Below, piece by piece: positions 1-9,893 of a DNA stretch of 64,000 nt. The stretch comes from Paludibacteraceae bacterium (GTDB lineage Bacteria; Bacteroidota; Bacteroidia; Bacteroidales; Paludibacteraceae). The stretch is from NCBI GenBank assembly GCA_017551675.1, contig JAFZLC010000023.1:1-64000 (forward strand), given 5' to 3'. How positions within the stretch are numbered: position 1 is the first letter of the stretch; every line of letters begins with the position of its first letter. Position numbers and translations under genes: made by a program. The notes under the pieces were generated by a model that was not told the origin of the DNA, searched no databases, and was given only the letters and a program-made list of their open reading frames with translations.

Positions 1-705
1 AACATAACCTGACAAATCTGAAGCTAAGAATAGAGCTACATTAGCCACATCTTCAGGAGTTCCACCACGTTTTAAAGGAATTGTTGCTTCCCATTGTTTG
101 CGAACTTCTTCAGATAACTGAGCAGTCATATCTGTAATAATGAATCCAGGAGCGATGCAATTTGCACGAATACCACGAGAACCGATCTCCTTAGCAATTG
201 ATTTTGTCAAACCAATCATACCTGCCTTAGATGCAGAGTAGTTACATTGACCTGCATTACCAGAAACACCGACAACAGAACTCATTCCGATGATGCTACC
301 TGAACGTTGTCTCATCATAACTGGTGTTACAGCATGAATGAAGTTGAATGCTGATTTCAAATTGACATTCAAAACAGCGTCCCATTGACCTTCAGACATA
401 CGCATCATCAAACCATCTTTTGTGATACCTGCATTGTTAACAAGAACGTCTATTGTACCAAACTCTTTAACAACCTCGTTCACTACATTATGTGTCTGTT
501 CGAAATCTGCAGCATTAGATGCATATCCTTTCACCTTCACACCATAAGCTTCAATCTCTTTCACGGTTGCTTGTGCTAATTCACCGATTTCCAAATCTGT
601 AAATGCTATATTGGCTCCTTCACTTGCAAACTTCAATGCAATCGCCTTACCAATTCCGCGAGCAGCACCAGTGATCAGGGCTGTCTTTCCTGTTAGTAAT
701 CCCAT
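1..705 (-). CDS. fabG: 3-oxoacyl-ACP reductase FabG, 3' end outside window
   Basis: This is a short-chain dehydrogenase that reduces 3-oxoacyl-ACP with NADPH in cytosolic fatty-acid elongation. The reading frame starts at ATG 703-705 (MGLLTGKTALITGAARGIGK) and stays open to base 1, giving 235 residues. The family is usually about 248, so only some 13 C-terminal residues are missing. The glycine-rich cofactor loop (TGAARGIG), the NNAG motif, the catalytic Ser in SSVVG and the YSASKAG motif (YxxxK) are all visible. A TATCTTTG -7 element lies about 40 bases upstream. Other SDR enzymes share this fold, but residue spacing and length fit FabG best. Confidence 0.9.
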   Translation of the reverse strand, partial: MGLLTGKTALITGAARGIGKAIALKFASEGANIAFTDLEIGELAQATVKEIEAYGVKVKGYASNAADFEQTHNVVNEVVKEFGTIDVLVNNAGITKDGLMMRMSEGQWDAVLNVNLKSAFNFIHAVTPVMMRQRSGSIIGMSSVVGVSGNAGQCNYSASKAGMIGLTKSIAKEIGSRGIRANCIAPGFIITDMTAQLSEEVRKQWEATIPLKRGGTPEDVANVALFLASDLSGYV

Positions 706-744
706 AGAATAGAAATAATTTAAGTTAGTATTTAAAAATTGTCG

Positions 745-752
745 CAAAGATA
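745..752 (-). promoter_or_regulatory. Bacteroidetes -7 element upstream of fabG
   Basis: The minus strand reads TATCTTTG, matching the TAnnTTTG -7 consensus of the Bacteroidetes housekeeping sigma factor. It is 40 bases before the fabG ATG. No clear -33 TTTG is seen at the expected spacing. Confidence 0.5.
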
Positions 753-824
753 ACAATTGAAATTCAGAATTTGGCATTAAGTGCTAAGTTTTCAATCCAA
801 AATCAAATTTCACCCCCCTCACAC

Positions 825-869
825 TGACAGATTGTCACACTCCTTTTACCCATGCGCGACATTTATGTC
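825..869. promoter_or_regulatory. Two inverted repeats upstream of groES promoter
   Basis: TGACA-GAT-TGTCA (825-837) and GACAT-TT-ATGTC (858-869) are two perfect inverted repeats with related half-sites (GACA/TGTC). Their centres are about 33 bp apart, close to three helical turns. They lie 25-70 bp upstream of the -24/-12-like element, where an activator or repressor could bind. The binding protein is not known; the role is inferred from symmetry and position. Confidence 0.4.
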
Positions 870-892
870 AGAAAAAAGTATAAAATAAGATT

Positions 893-907
893 TGGCACAA
901 ATTATGC
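893..907 (+). promoter_or_regulatory. Sigma-54-like (-24/-12) promoter of groESL
   Basis: TGGCAC-AAATTAT-GC gives GG at 894-895 and GC at 906-907, separated by exactly 10 bases. This fits the sigma-54 core (TGGCAC-N5-TTGC) except for one base of the -12 box (TATGC rather than TTTGC/TTGC). No TAnnTTTG element was found between here and groES. Transcription would start near 919, giving a leader of about 65 bases. Confidence 0.5.
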
Positions 908-985
908 AGTAGTCAATGTGGTTGTGAGCGAAAGGAGCGCAACCTCACAGGTAGAAATATAAATTAATAATTAAAAGATAATAAA

Positions 986-1255
986 ATGAACATTAAACCA
1001 TTAGCAGACAGAGTTTTGGTAAAACCTGCTGCAGCAGAAGAGAAGACTGCAAGTGGAATCATCATTCCAGATTCAGCAAAAGAGAAGCCATTAAAGGGAG
1101 AAGTTCTTGCAATCGGAACCGGAACCAAGGATGAAGAGATGGTGGTTAAGGTGGGCGACACTGTTCTTTACGGCAAATATGCTGGTACAGAATTGGAGTT
1201 GGATGGAGAGAAATACCTTATCATGCGTCAGAGTGACATACTTGCTGTTATATAA
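986..1255 (+). CDS. groES: Co-chaperonin GroES
   Basis: GroES is the 10-kDa heptameric lid that caps GroEL during ATP-driven protein folding in the cytosol. The 89-residue product has the family length. It starts [20 protein letters not shown], and the mobile loop ([18 protein letters not shown]) and the [13 protein letters not shown] strand are typical. It is followed 116 bases later by groEL on the same strand. The promoter upstream is sigma-54-like rather than the usual housekeeping type, so control may be unusual. Confidence 0.97.
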   Translation: MNIKPLADRVLVKPAAAEEKTASGIIIPDSAKEKPLKGEVLAIGTGTKDEEMVVKVGDTVLYGKYAGTELELDGEKYLIMRQSDILAVI

Positions 1256-1329
1256 TAATAGGTATACACTCAAGCAGTAAAATTTTCCAACAAATTATCA
1301 TTAACAAAGTTAGACTAAGAATCGGGTGA

Positions 1330-3006
<1,677 letters not shown>

Positions 3007-3032
3007 TCGTCTATACTTCAAACAAATATGTC

Positions 3033-3067
3033 GAGGGAGGCTTTTTAAAAGTCTCCCTCTTTTTTTT
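3033..3067 (+). terminator. Rho-independent terminator of groESL
   Basis: GAGGGAG (3033-3039) pairs with CTCCCTC (3053-3059) across a short loop and is followed by eight T residues. It lies directly after the groEL stop codon. Confidence 0.85.
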
Positions 3068-3068
3068 A

Positions 3069-3096
3069 GGTAAGGTCTATAAATTTATTTCTCACC
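3069..3096. repeat. Possible decayed copy of the GGTGA...TCACC repeat
   Basis: The sequence begins GGTAAGGTCTATAAA and ends CTCACC. It shares AGGTCTATAAA with the reverse complement of the 33445-33465 copy and looks like that element with a short insertion. The match is partial, so this is tentative. Confidence 0.25.
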
Positions 3097-3117
3097 ATTA
3101 CATCTGAAAAAAAACAT

Positions 3118-3125
3118 TATCTTTG
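3118..3125 (+). promoter_or_regulatory. -7 element upstream of the AAA+ ATPase
   Basis: TATCTTTG matches TAnnTTTG and lies about 60 bases before the ATG at 3187. No clear -33 TTTG is seen. Confidence 0.5.
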
Positions 3126-3186
3126 TACTTCCGTAATGCTAAAAACCAAAGCATACTGATTTTCAACAAAGAAAAGTAAGATAACA

Positions 3187-5196
3187 ATGAACTATACGAT
3201 CAAAATTACCGTCGGATTTATCAAAACGGGTATTTTCTCGTCCAAACGTGAAATTGAACTAGAGTCGCTTCCTTGTGTGATGGAAGCTTGTTTCTCCGAA
3301 AGCAATGTCTCCGACATTAAGCAAGTGGACAACTCCTTTTTCAGTTGTACCATCAGTTCACCCAACTCCATCGAAGAAGTGACGAAATGTATTTCCGACA
3401 AGATCGTATCCAACTTCAAAGAGGTCAATCAGCACTCTATACCAACTCAGAAAGAGAACGACTGTTACTGTCTAATTGGTGAAAGTTCCTTCCTAACCGT
3501 AAGTAAAGAGTCGGGAGAGGAAGAGAAGAAAAGTTCTCTGATATTCGATGAAAACGCATTAAACTCGTTGGTGGGTGACATTGACAATCTGATTGGATGG
3601 GACTCTTTCAAAACGTTTGCACACGAATGTGCAGATTATGCCGATGATATGTTTAAACACAAATCCCAGAAGAGTTTCCGTTCCCAAAGTTACCTGTTTG
3701 CCATCAACGGCGGATGCGGTTTAACCAGAGGCATCAATCTGCTAACACTTCTTGGCGTTTACATCGGGGCTTTTTCACAAAAGTATTATTTCGAATACAT
3801 TCTCTCCGACGAAACGGAGGGTTCTCGCATCTGCATAAAAGATCTTTTCGGAGTCATCTATGAAAAGAACAATTACGGAAGTCTTATTTGTTTGGACATC
3901 AGTGAGTTCCTTGAAAATTCAAAGCAACTCACCTTAAAGAATTTGCTCATTGAACTTTCTCATTATACGAACAATTTCAACTTCGTGTTTAGAGTTCCCT
4001 ACATTGAACCTCACGAGTTGAAAAAGGTGGAAGACATGCTTGCAGACATTCTTCTCATCAAAACATTTACGATACCACCATTCACAGACGAACAGTTGGA
4101 GAAGAAGGCGGAAGAGATTCTGAACGACTATGATTTCAAGATGGACAAATCTGCTCGTGAAGTATTTCATGCCCTCATTCGAGAAGAAAAGAGTGATGGT
4201 CGTTTCTACGGACTACGTACAGTGGAAAAGGTTACGGATAAGATCATCCTACAAAAACACAAGGCTGACATACGAAAGAAAGAGGAGAAGAAAGATAACA
4301 TCATTCGCAAACATGACATAGAGTGTCTTGCTCAAACCATCAACGAGAGTGTAAAAGATGGATTTGACGAGTTGAGTGAAATGATTGGTATGGAAAAAAT
4401 CATCGAGAGTGTGAAGGAGATTGTCACACAAGCGAAGGTAGCCGCAGCAAACAAAAAGATCGAACATCCATGTATGCACATGCGTTTTCTGGGGGCTCCT
4501 GGAACAGGCAAAACCACCGTTGCCCGCATCATCGGAAAGATTTTCGCACAAAACGGACTACTCACCAATGGTCACTTCTTTGAGTATGAGGCGCGAGACC
4601 TCTGTGGTCAGTATGTGGGGCAGACGGCACCAAGGACGGCTGCCATCTGTCGAGACGCATACGGATCTGTTCTCTTCATCGATGAAGCATACGATCTATA
4701 TCGCAATGACATCGGGCAAAACGACTATGGGAAAGAGGCACTCACTACGCTTATTGCAGAGATGGAGAACCATCGAGATAACTTCATTGTTATCATGGCA
4801 GGCTACAAAAAGCCAATGGAGACATTGATGGATGGAAACATGGGATTACGCAGTCGTATGCCATACGTCATTGAATTCCCATCCTACACCAAGGAGCAGT
4901 TGGCTCAGATTTTCATGTTGATGGCTCAGAAGCACTTCGAGTGTGATCCAGACCTCGACAAGGCAGTAAAGGACTATTTTGATAACATGCCGCAAGAATA
5001 CATCGATTCAGAAGAATTCCCTAACGCTCGATACGTACGAAACCTATACGAGCGCACATGGTCAAAGGCAGCCATGAGAACGCAACTTCAGAATGAGAAG
5101 GAGATCTCATTATGTGCCGCCGACTTCACAGCAGCCTCTTCAGAAAAAGAGTTCAGCTATCAGCAAACGAACAGTCGAAAAAGAGTTGGCTTTTAG
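3187..5196 (+). CDS. CbxX/CfxQ (SpoVK)-type AAA+ ATPase
   Basis: This 669-residue protein carries one AAA+ module of the CbxX/CfxQ family in its C-terminal half. Walker A is GAPGTGKT (about residues 436-443) and Walker B is VLFIDEAYD (about 493-501). A sensor/arginine-finger stretch (GLRSRMPYVIEFPSY) follows. Relatives remodel protein complexes, for example rubisco activases and the type VII EccA proteins. The first 390 residues match nothing I recognise, and no signal peptide or membrane segment is seen, so the protein is probably cytosolic. It has its own -7 element and converges on the next gene across a shared terminator. The substrate is unknown. Proximity to groESL may or may not be functional. 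Confidence 0.8.
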   Translation: MNYTIKITVGFIKTGIFSSKREIELESLPCVMEACFSESNVSDIKQVDNSFFSCTISSPNSIEEVTKCISDKIVSNFKEVNQHSIPTQKENDCYCLIGESSFLTVSKESGEEEKKSSLIFDENALNSLVGDIDNLIGWDSFKTFAHECADYADDMFKHKSQKSFRSQSYLFAINGGCGLTRGINLLTLLGVYIGAFSQKYYFEYILSDETEGSRICIKDLFGVIYEKNNYGSLICLDISEFLENSKQLTLKNLLIELSHYTNNFNFVFRVPYIEPHELKKVEDMLADILLIKTFTIPPFTDEQLEKKAEEILNDYDFKMDKSAREVFHALIREEKSDGRFYGLRTVEKVTDKIILQKHKADIRKKEEKKDNIIRKHDIECLAQTINESVKDGFDELSEMIGMEKIIESVKEIVTQAKVAAANKKIEHPCMHMRFLGAPGTGKTTVARIIGKIFAQNGLLTNGHFFEYEARDLCGQYVGQTAPRTAAICRDAYGSVLFIDEAYDLYRNDIGQNDYGKEALTTLIAEMENHRDNFIVIMAGYKKPMETLMDGNMGLRSRMPYVIEFPSYTKEQLAQIFMLMAQKHFECDPDLDKAVKDYFDNMPQEYIDSEEFPNARYVRNLYERTWSKAAMRTQLQNEKEISLCAADFTAASSEKEFSYQQTNSRKRVGF

Positions 5197-5218
5197 TTTT
5201 TATCAGCATAAAAAGAAA

Positions 5219-5254
5219 AACAGGCATAAGTCTTCCTCTTATGCCTGTTTTTTA
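5219..5254. terminator. Terminator between convergent genes
   Basis: CAGGCATAAG (5221-5230) pairs perfectly with CTTATGCCTG (5238-5247). There is a T run on the plus strand and an A-rich 5' flank, so it can serve both converging transcripts. Confidence 0.85.
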
Positions 5255-5270
5255 TATATAGGACTACCTG

Positions 5271-6446
5271 TTATTCACAATATTGATGTTCTCCAAACAC
5301 AGAGCAGAGAGCTTCCAATTCACGTTCGCAGACCTCCATCAAGATACAATCCGGTTTCTCTCGAAGAACCGCATCCTTGTCAAAGTGAGATCCACCAATT
5401 GCCTGATAGAACAAAGTTTCATGACACGAGGAGGCAAGAAAATAAAACAACGCACATCCAAAAGAATCACCAAATATCAGTATCTTTCCTTTCGCATCGT
5501 ATGTTCCGCGTCTCTTTATATATTGGAATCTACCACAAGCAACTTGCGATGCCTCATCATATTCAGGTTTACATTTTGGATAATAAACCTCAACTGGCTC
5601 CCTCATTTCAGGCATGGCCATCATTGTAGACAAATCACCACTTAACATATCATACGCTTTTACATACATAGAATCATGCCTAAAGCTCATTTGAGGGCAA
5701 TAAGAACAAAATTTTCCCATAATAGCTTTATAGGCTAAGTATGAACCATTGAAAGACCAGTGAGTGTCAATTTTGCGATACAAAAACTTATCTTCTTGCT
5801 TATTACAAAGCAATAGGCTTTTCAAATCAATATAATCAACATTCAATTCGGGCATTATCTCATTGATCTGATCATATCGACTCTTTTTTCGTTCCGCCTG
5901 ATAAGGGAAATATTCGTAATAAATTGTCATCTTGTTGGGTGCAACAACAAAAACAATAGGAATATTCAATTCATCACAAAAAGATTTACACTGAAGTATG
6001 TTCTGCTTAATTACATCTATATCTGTTGAAGAGAAAGGTCTATAACCCATTGATTCCGAAACAATATTAGAGTAAAACTCGCCCAAGAAATACCATCCAT
6101 CCTTACCACTTATGACGGTTTCACTCAACGAGCCCTCCCCCGAGCGCATTTTAGCTGCCAAGTACAATTTTGTCATTGGATTACGAAAGACGAAATGATC
6201 CACATAGTATTTGTTGTAATCTGTGCAGTAGCTCTTCAAATCGTTCACATGACAAATAACCTTTTGCATAAAGGTAGCATCCTGTATAGTATCAGTAGCA
6301 AACACAGGTTTTTCTACTGATTTACGATTCTCAATATTCACCACTTCATCATCGCCACGGAAGAACGAAACGATGGCTGGTGTCACCAACATAAGTGAAA
6401 ACAAGACAATGAAACATATATTTCTATTTCTCATAACTACAATCAT
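5271..6446 (-). CDS. AlgJ/AlgX-like SGNH acetyltransferase (DHHW family)
   Basis: This 391-residue envelope protein has an N-terminal membrane anchor or uncleaved signal (residues about 9-28) and a periplasmic SGNH-hydrolase-like domain. The GKDGWYFLGE segment, the DTHWSFNG motif with the catalytic Asp-His pair, and GDSFG with the nucleophile Ser are typical of AlgJ/AlgX proteins, which move acetyl groups onto polysaccharides in the periplasm. It lies directly after the MBOAT gene: the MBOAT TAA is followed immediately by this ATG, so the two are cotranscribed. A second in-frame ATG four codons in (MRNRNICF) is an alternative start. The donor-side partner is interrupted by a stop codon, so the acetylation function may be impaired. 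Confidence 0.8.
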   Translation of the reverse strand: MIVVMRNRNICFIVLFSLMLVTPAIVSFFRGDDEVVNIENRKSVEKPVFATDTIQDATFMQKVICHVNDLKSYCTDYNKYYVDHFVFRNPMTKLYLAAKMRSGEGSLSETVISGKDGWYFLGEFYSNIVSESMGYRPFSSTDIDVIKQNILQCKSFCDELNIPIVFVVAPNKMTIYYEYFPYQAERKKSRYDQINEIMPELNVDYIDLKSLLLCNKQEDKFLYRKIDTHWSFNGSYLAYKAIMGKFCSYCPQMSFRHDSMYVKAYDMLSGDLSTMMAMPEMREPVEVYYPKCKPEYDEASQVACGRFQYIKRRGTYDAKGKILIFGDSFGCALFYFLASSCHETLFYQAIGGSHFDKDAVLREKPDCILMEVCERELEALCSVFGEHQYCE

Positions 6447-7850
6447 TTAAAATCTGAAATAGATAAACGGATTATATCCACTCGAATTGATGAAGACGAC
6501 TGAACATACAAATATCACCAATAGGATTAACATCCATCCCCACTGTACGTATACATTATTAGCACATCTTTCGAGCCACCTTTTCGCAAGTGGAAGAGAG
6601 AAGAAGATCGCCAACAAAAAGACAACAATCACAAAGGTATTTATCAACATATTTGCCTGCCATATAACCTCCAGATTTCCTGCCGAAAAAGAGAAAAGTT
6701 TCTTTATGTAACTAAATGCCTGTGATGTTGAATCCGCTCTAAAAAAGACCCATCCGATTGTCACCACCAACAATGTATAAAGATGTTGAAACACCACAGG
6801 GATCTTTTCCAACGCCTTACCAAAGCCAATTCGCTCAATCACCAAAAAGAAACCATGGAACAAACCCCATGCAATAAAATGCCAACTAGCACCATGCCAG
6901 AAACCTGTAACGATAAAGACTATTGTCAGATTGATATATGTACGCACATTTCCTAAACGATTACCACCCAATGGAATGTATACATAATCCTTAAACCACG
7001 TGGACATAGAGATGTGCCATCTTCACCAAAAATCCTTTATACTCCTTGCTATGTACGGATAATTAAAGTTCTCCAAAAATTCAAAGCCAAAGATTCTTCC
7101 CAATCCAATGGCCATATCCGAGTAGCCAGAGAAGTCGAAAAAGATTTGGAAGGTGTAGGCCAAAATTCCCACCCAAGCTAATGACGAGGAAAGTTCATCC
7201 ACCTGCATTGCAAAAATGCCATCAGCCACACCAGCCATTGTATTAGCAATAAGCACCTTCTTACCCAAACCAATAATAAAACGTTCCACTCCCGAAGCAA
7301 TGCGATCCAACTTCACACGACGATCATCCATTTGCTTTTCAATATCTGAATAGCGAACTATCGGTCCTGCCACCAACTGAGGGAACATACATAGATAGGT
7401 GGCAAAATTAATATACTTTTGCGTCGGTTCCACTTTACCATAATAGACGTCGATGCAATATGACAAAGCTTGGAAGGTATAAAAACTAATACCAATTGGC
7501 AATATGATATTCAATGCAGGAAGAGGACACGGCAAATGAAGCAGTCCACACACCCACACAATGTTATTCAACGTAAAATTTAAATACTTAAAGCAAAACA
7601 GAATGCCCAAATTGACCACCAACGAGAGTATTATTCCCTTCTTTCGCTCTTTCTGAATCCATTTAGCCACATAGTAATTGAAAACAGAAGAGAAGAGCAA
7701 TATGAAGACCAGTTTTCCCTCTCCAAAAGAATAGAAAAAAAGACTTTCTATCAATAGCGCATAATTCTTGTACTTAACTGGAGTAATAAAATACAACAAA
7801 AAAGCTAAAGGAAGAAAGACGAATAGAAAATACAAACTACTGAATACCAT
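6447..7850 (-). pseudogene. MBOAT (AlgI-like) O-acyltransferase with in-frame TGA
   Basis: The frame encodes a multi-pass MBOAT protein of 467 codons, the normal AlgI length, which passes acetyl groups across the inner membrane. It is broken by one in-frame TGA at 7023-7025. Upstream, 275 codons end ...SIKDFW; after the stop the frame continues unchanged as RWHISMSTWFKDYVYIPLGG. Intact AlgI relatives read FWRRWHIS here, so a single change such as CGA to TGA explains it. The catalytic His motif (FWHGASWHF) lies after the stop. An ATG six codons downstream (7005-7007) could restart translation and give a 186-residue C-terminal piece. TGA is a normal stop elsewhere in this window. It could be a recent nonsense mutation, a sequencing error or a split protein. 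Confidence 0.75.
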
Positions 7851-7942
7851 AACTATATATCATCCTTTAAGATCAATTTCAACCTACGAACAGAACCATC
7901 CTCAAATGCACACTTGAAGAAGATTCGTGCAAGATCAGTCTG

Positions 7943-7973
7943 CAAATTTATACTATTTTTCGTTTCTTGCAAA
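7943..7973 (-). promoter_or_regulatory. Promoter of the MBOAT-SGNH operon
   Basis: On the minus strand TTTG (7970-7973), a 19-base spacer and TAAATTTG (7943-7950) match the Bacteroidetes -33/-7 consensus exactly. The expected start is about 85 bases before the MBOAT ATG. Confidence 0.75.
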
Positions 7974-8021
7974 AAAGAAAAAGGAAAAGAGCAAGAGGCA
8001 AGCAATAATAGTTTTTTTTTG

Positions 8022-8052
8022 TTTGTCAGAATGGTGAAAGAACGTATATTTG
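8022..8052 (+). promoter_or_regulatory. Promoter of the acyl-CoA synthetase gene
   Basis: TTTG (8022-8025), a 19-base spacer and TATATTTG (8045-8052) match the -33/-7 consensus exactly. It is divergent from the MBOAT promoter. Confidence 0.8.
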
Positions 8053-8136
8053 CCCCGACATTTTAACTTAAATACTAACAAAATCTAACAAAATGTGGAA
8101 AATGATAACATTCTTCACATCTTAAAATTTTCAAAC

Positions 8137-9804
8137 ATGAAGTACTACGACGTAGACTATTTCAACGAAATGTTGGAAAAGTCAATCCGCGAAAACTGGG
8201 ACATGCCAGCACTAACCAACTACCTAACAGGTGAAACATTCACGTATGGTAAAATGGCTCAAGCCATAGCAGAAGTTCACCAACTATTTCAGGAACTTGA
8301 AATTGAAGAAGGTGACAAGATTGCATTAGTCGGCAAAAACACGCCAGAATGGGCCATTGTATTTTTAGCAACCGTCACATACGGAGCTACCATTGTTCCA
8401 ATTCTTCAGAACTTCCCTATTGATGACATTCACCACATTGTCAACCACTCTGAATCCAAGTTGCTTTTCGTAAGTGACAACCTAAAAGAACAGGTGTTGG
8501 AAGACCACATGCGCAAACTAAAATGCATCTATTGCTACACTGAGAAGTATCTGATACATCAAAGCACGAAGAAAGTTATCTCTGCAAAGATTCAGGAGCT
8601 TCGCGACAAAACAAGCATCGCCTACCCTAACGGAGTACAAAAAGAGGATATTCACTATGCAAAAAGAAAGGGTGACGACATATTTGCGCTCAACTACACT
8701 TCTGGCACAACCGGATTCAGCAAAGGTGTATTGCAAACATACGAGAACATCCGTGGAAACATAGGATTTGTCATCGAAAAGAATTTGGCATACAAAGGCA
8801 ACAAGATACTTACCTTCTTACCTTTGGCACACACCTACGGATGCACATTGGATTTCCTTTCACAAATCACAAATGGTTCGCACATCACCTTCTTGAACAA
8901 GATCCCTGCACCACAGATTTTGGTAAAGGCATTCGAAGAGGTGAAACCAAACGTTGTCTTTACTGTGCCTTTGATTGTAGAGAAGATCTATCGTTCGGTA
9001 GCTGAGCCTATCATCACGAAGCATGCAGCCTTCATGAGCGAAGAGGAATTGAAAGCAAGCATCTATCCTAAGGTACGCAATATGATGATTCAGATCTTCG
9101 GAGGCAACTTCAAGCAAGTGATTATCGGAGGTGCGCCTTTGAATGCTGAGATTGAAGAGAGTTTGACGAAATTGGAATTCCCATTTGCTGTTGGATATGG
9201 TATGACGGAGTGTTCTCCGCTAATTAGTTTCGTCAACCTTGAAGAATTCGTACCAAAGTCAGTGGGTAAACCGCTACGCAACATGGATGTTCGAATCGAC
9301 TCAGAAGACGCAGAGAACATCGCAGGCGAGATTTTGGTAAAAGGACAAAACATCACACCAGGTTATTATAAAAACCCAACAGAAACAGCAAAAACGTTTG
9401 ATGAAGATGGATGGTTCCACACTGGCGACATCGGAACACTTAGCAAAGATGGCTATCTATTCATCAAAGGAAGATGCAAGACGATGATTCTAGGTCCTTC
9501 CGGACAAAACATCTACCCAGAAGCATTGGAGGCAAAATTGACCAACATGCCATTTGTTTCAGAGTGTCTGATTGTAGAAAAGGAAGGTAAGTTGATTGCA
9601 TTGGTATATCCTGATATGCGCGCCATGGATGAGATCAACATCCAGAAGGAGGATTTGCAAGGCATCATGGATGAAAACAAAAAGAAATTCAACCAAGCTG
9701 TAGCTAATTACGAGCAGATATCAGAGATTATCCTCTACCCTAACGAATTTGAAAAGACTCCAAAGAAGAATATCAAACGATATTTGTATGAGAGTCACAA
9801 ATAA
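8137..9804 (+). CDS. AMP-forming long-chain acyl-CoA synthetase
   Basis: This enzyme activates fatty acids to acyl-CoA through an acyl-adenylate. With the ATG at 8137 (MKYYDVDYFNEML) the product is 555 residues; an in-frame GTG at 8095 would add 14, and I prefer the ATG because conserved sequence begins there. The nucleotide-binding loop NYTSGTTGFSKGV, the adenylation motif GYGMTECSP, the hinge segment GWFHTGDIG and the C-terminal lysine region (TPKKNIKRYLY) are all present, so it looks active. No membrane segments are seen. Chain-length preference cannot be read from the sequence. It has its own consensus promoter, and the next gene is separated by a palindromic repeat. Confidence 0.88.
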   Translation: MKYYDVDYFNEMLEKSIRENWDMPALTNYLTGETFTYGKMAQAIAEVHQLFQELEIEEGDKIALVGKNTPEWAIVFLATVTYGATIVPILQNFPIDDIHHIVNHSESKLLFVSDNLKEQVLEDHMRKLKCIYCYTEKYLIHQSTKKVISAKIQELRDKTSIAYPNGVQKEDIHYAKRKGDDIFALNYTSGTTGFSKGVLQTYENIRGNIGFVIEKNLAYKGNKILTFLPLAHTYGCTLDFLSQITNGSHITFLNKIPAPQILVKAFEEVKPNVVFTVPLIVEKIYRSVAEPIITKHAAFMSEEELKASIYPKVRNMMIQIFGGNFKQVIIGGAPLNAEIEESLTKLEFPFAVGYGMTECSPLISFVNLEEFVPKSVGKPLRNMDVRIDSEDAENIAGEILVKGQNITPGYYKNPTETAKTFDEDGWFHTGDIGTLSKDGYLFIKGRCKTMILGPSGQNIYPEALEAKLTNMPFVSECLIVEKEGKLIALVYPDMRAMDEINIQKEDLQGIMDENKKKFNQAVANYEQISEIILYPNEFEKTPKKNIKRYLYESHK

Positions 9805-9834
9805 GAGGGCAATTTCGTAAATTGATTTCATATT

Positions 9835-9862
9835 GTAGAGACGATGTACACATCGTCTCTAC
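9835..9862. repeat. GTAGAGACG-family palindrome (REP-like)
   Basis: Twelve-base arms GTAGAGACGATG and CATCGTCTCTAC flank TACA as a perfect inverted repeat. There is no T run long enough for a terminator. It shares GTAGAGACG/CGTCTCTAC with the copy at 10730, so the pair brackets the 9894-10634 gene. Confidence 0.8.
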
Positions 9863-9893
9863 TTTTCTAAAGGAACAACAAAAAAGCATTAAA

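Noticed and set aside
7023-7025. UGA recoding as an explanation for the in-frame TGA in the MBOAT gene
   Set aside because: TGA ends several intact genes here (for example zapA and the 50618 gene), so it is a normal stop.
9822-9893. Longer start of the outer-membrane protein gene
   Set aside because: The extra 24 codons run through the palindrome at 9835-9862 and hide the signal peptide.
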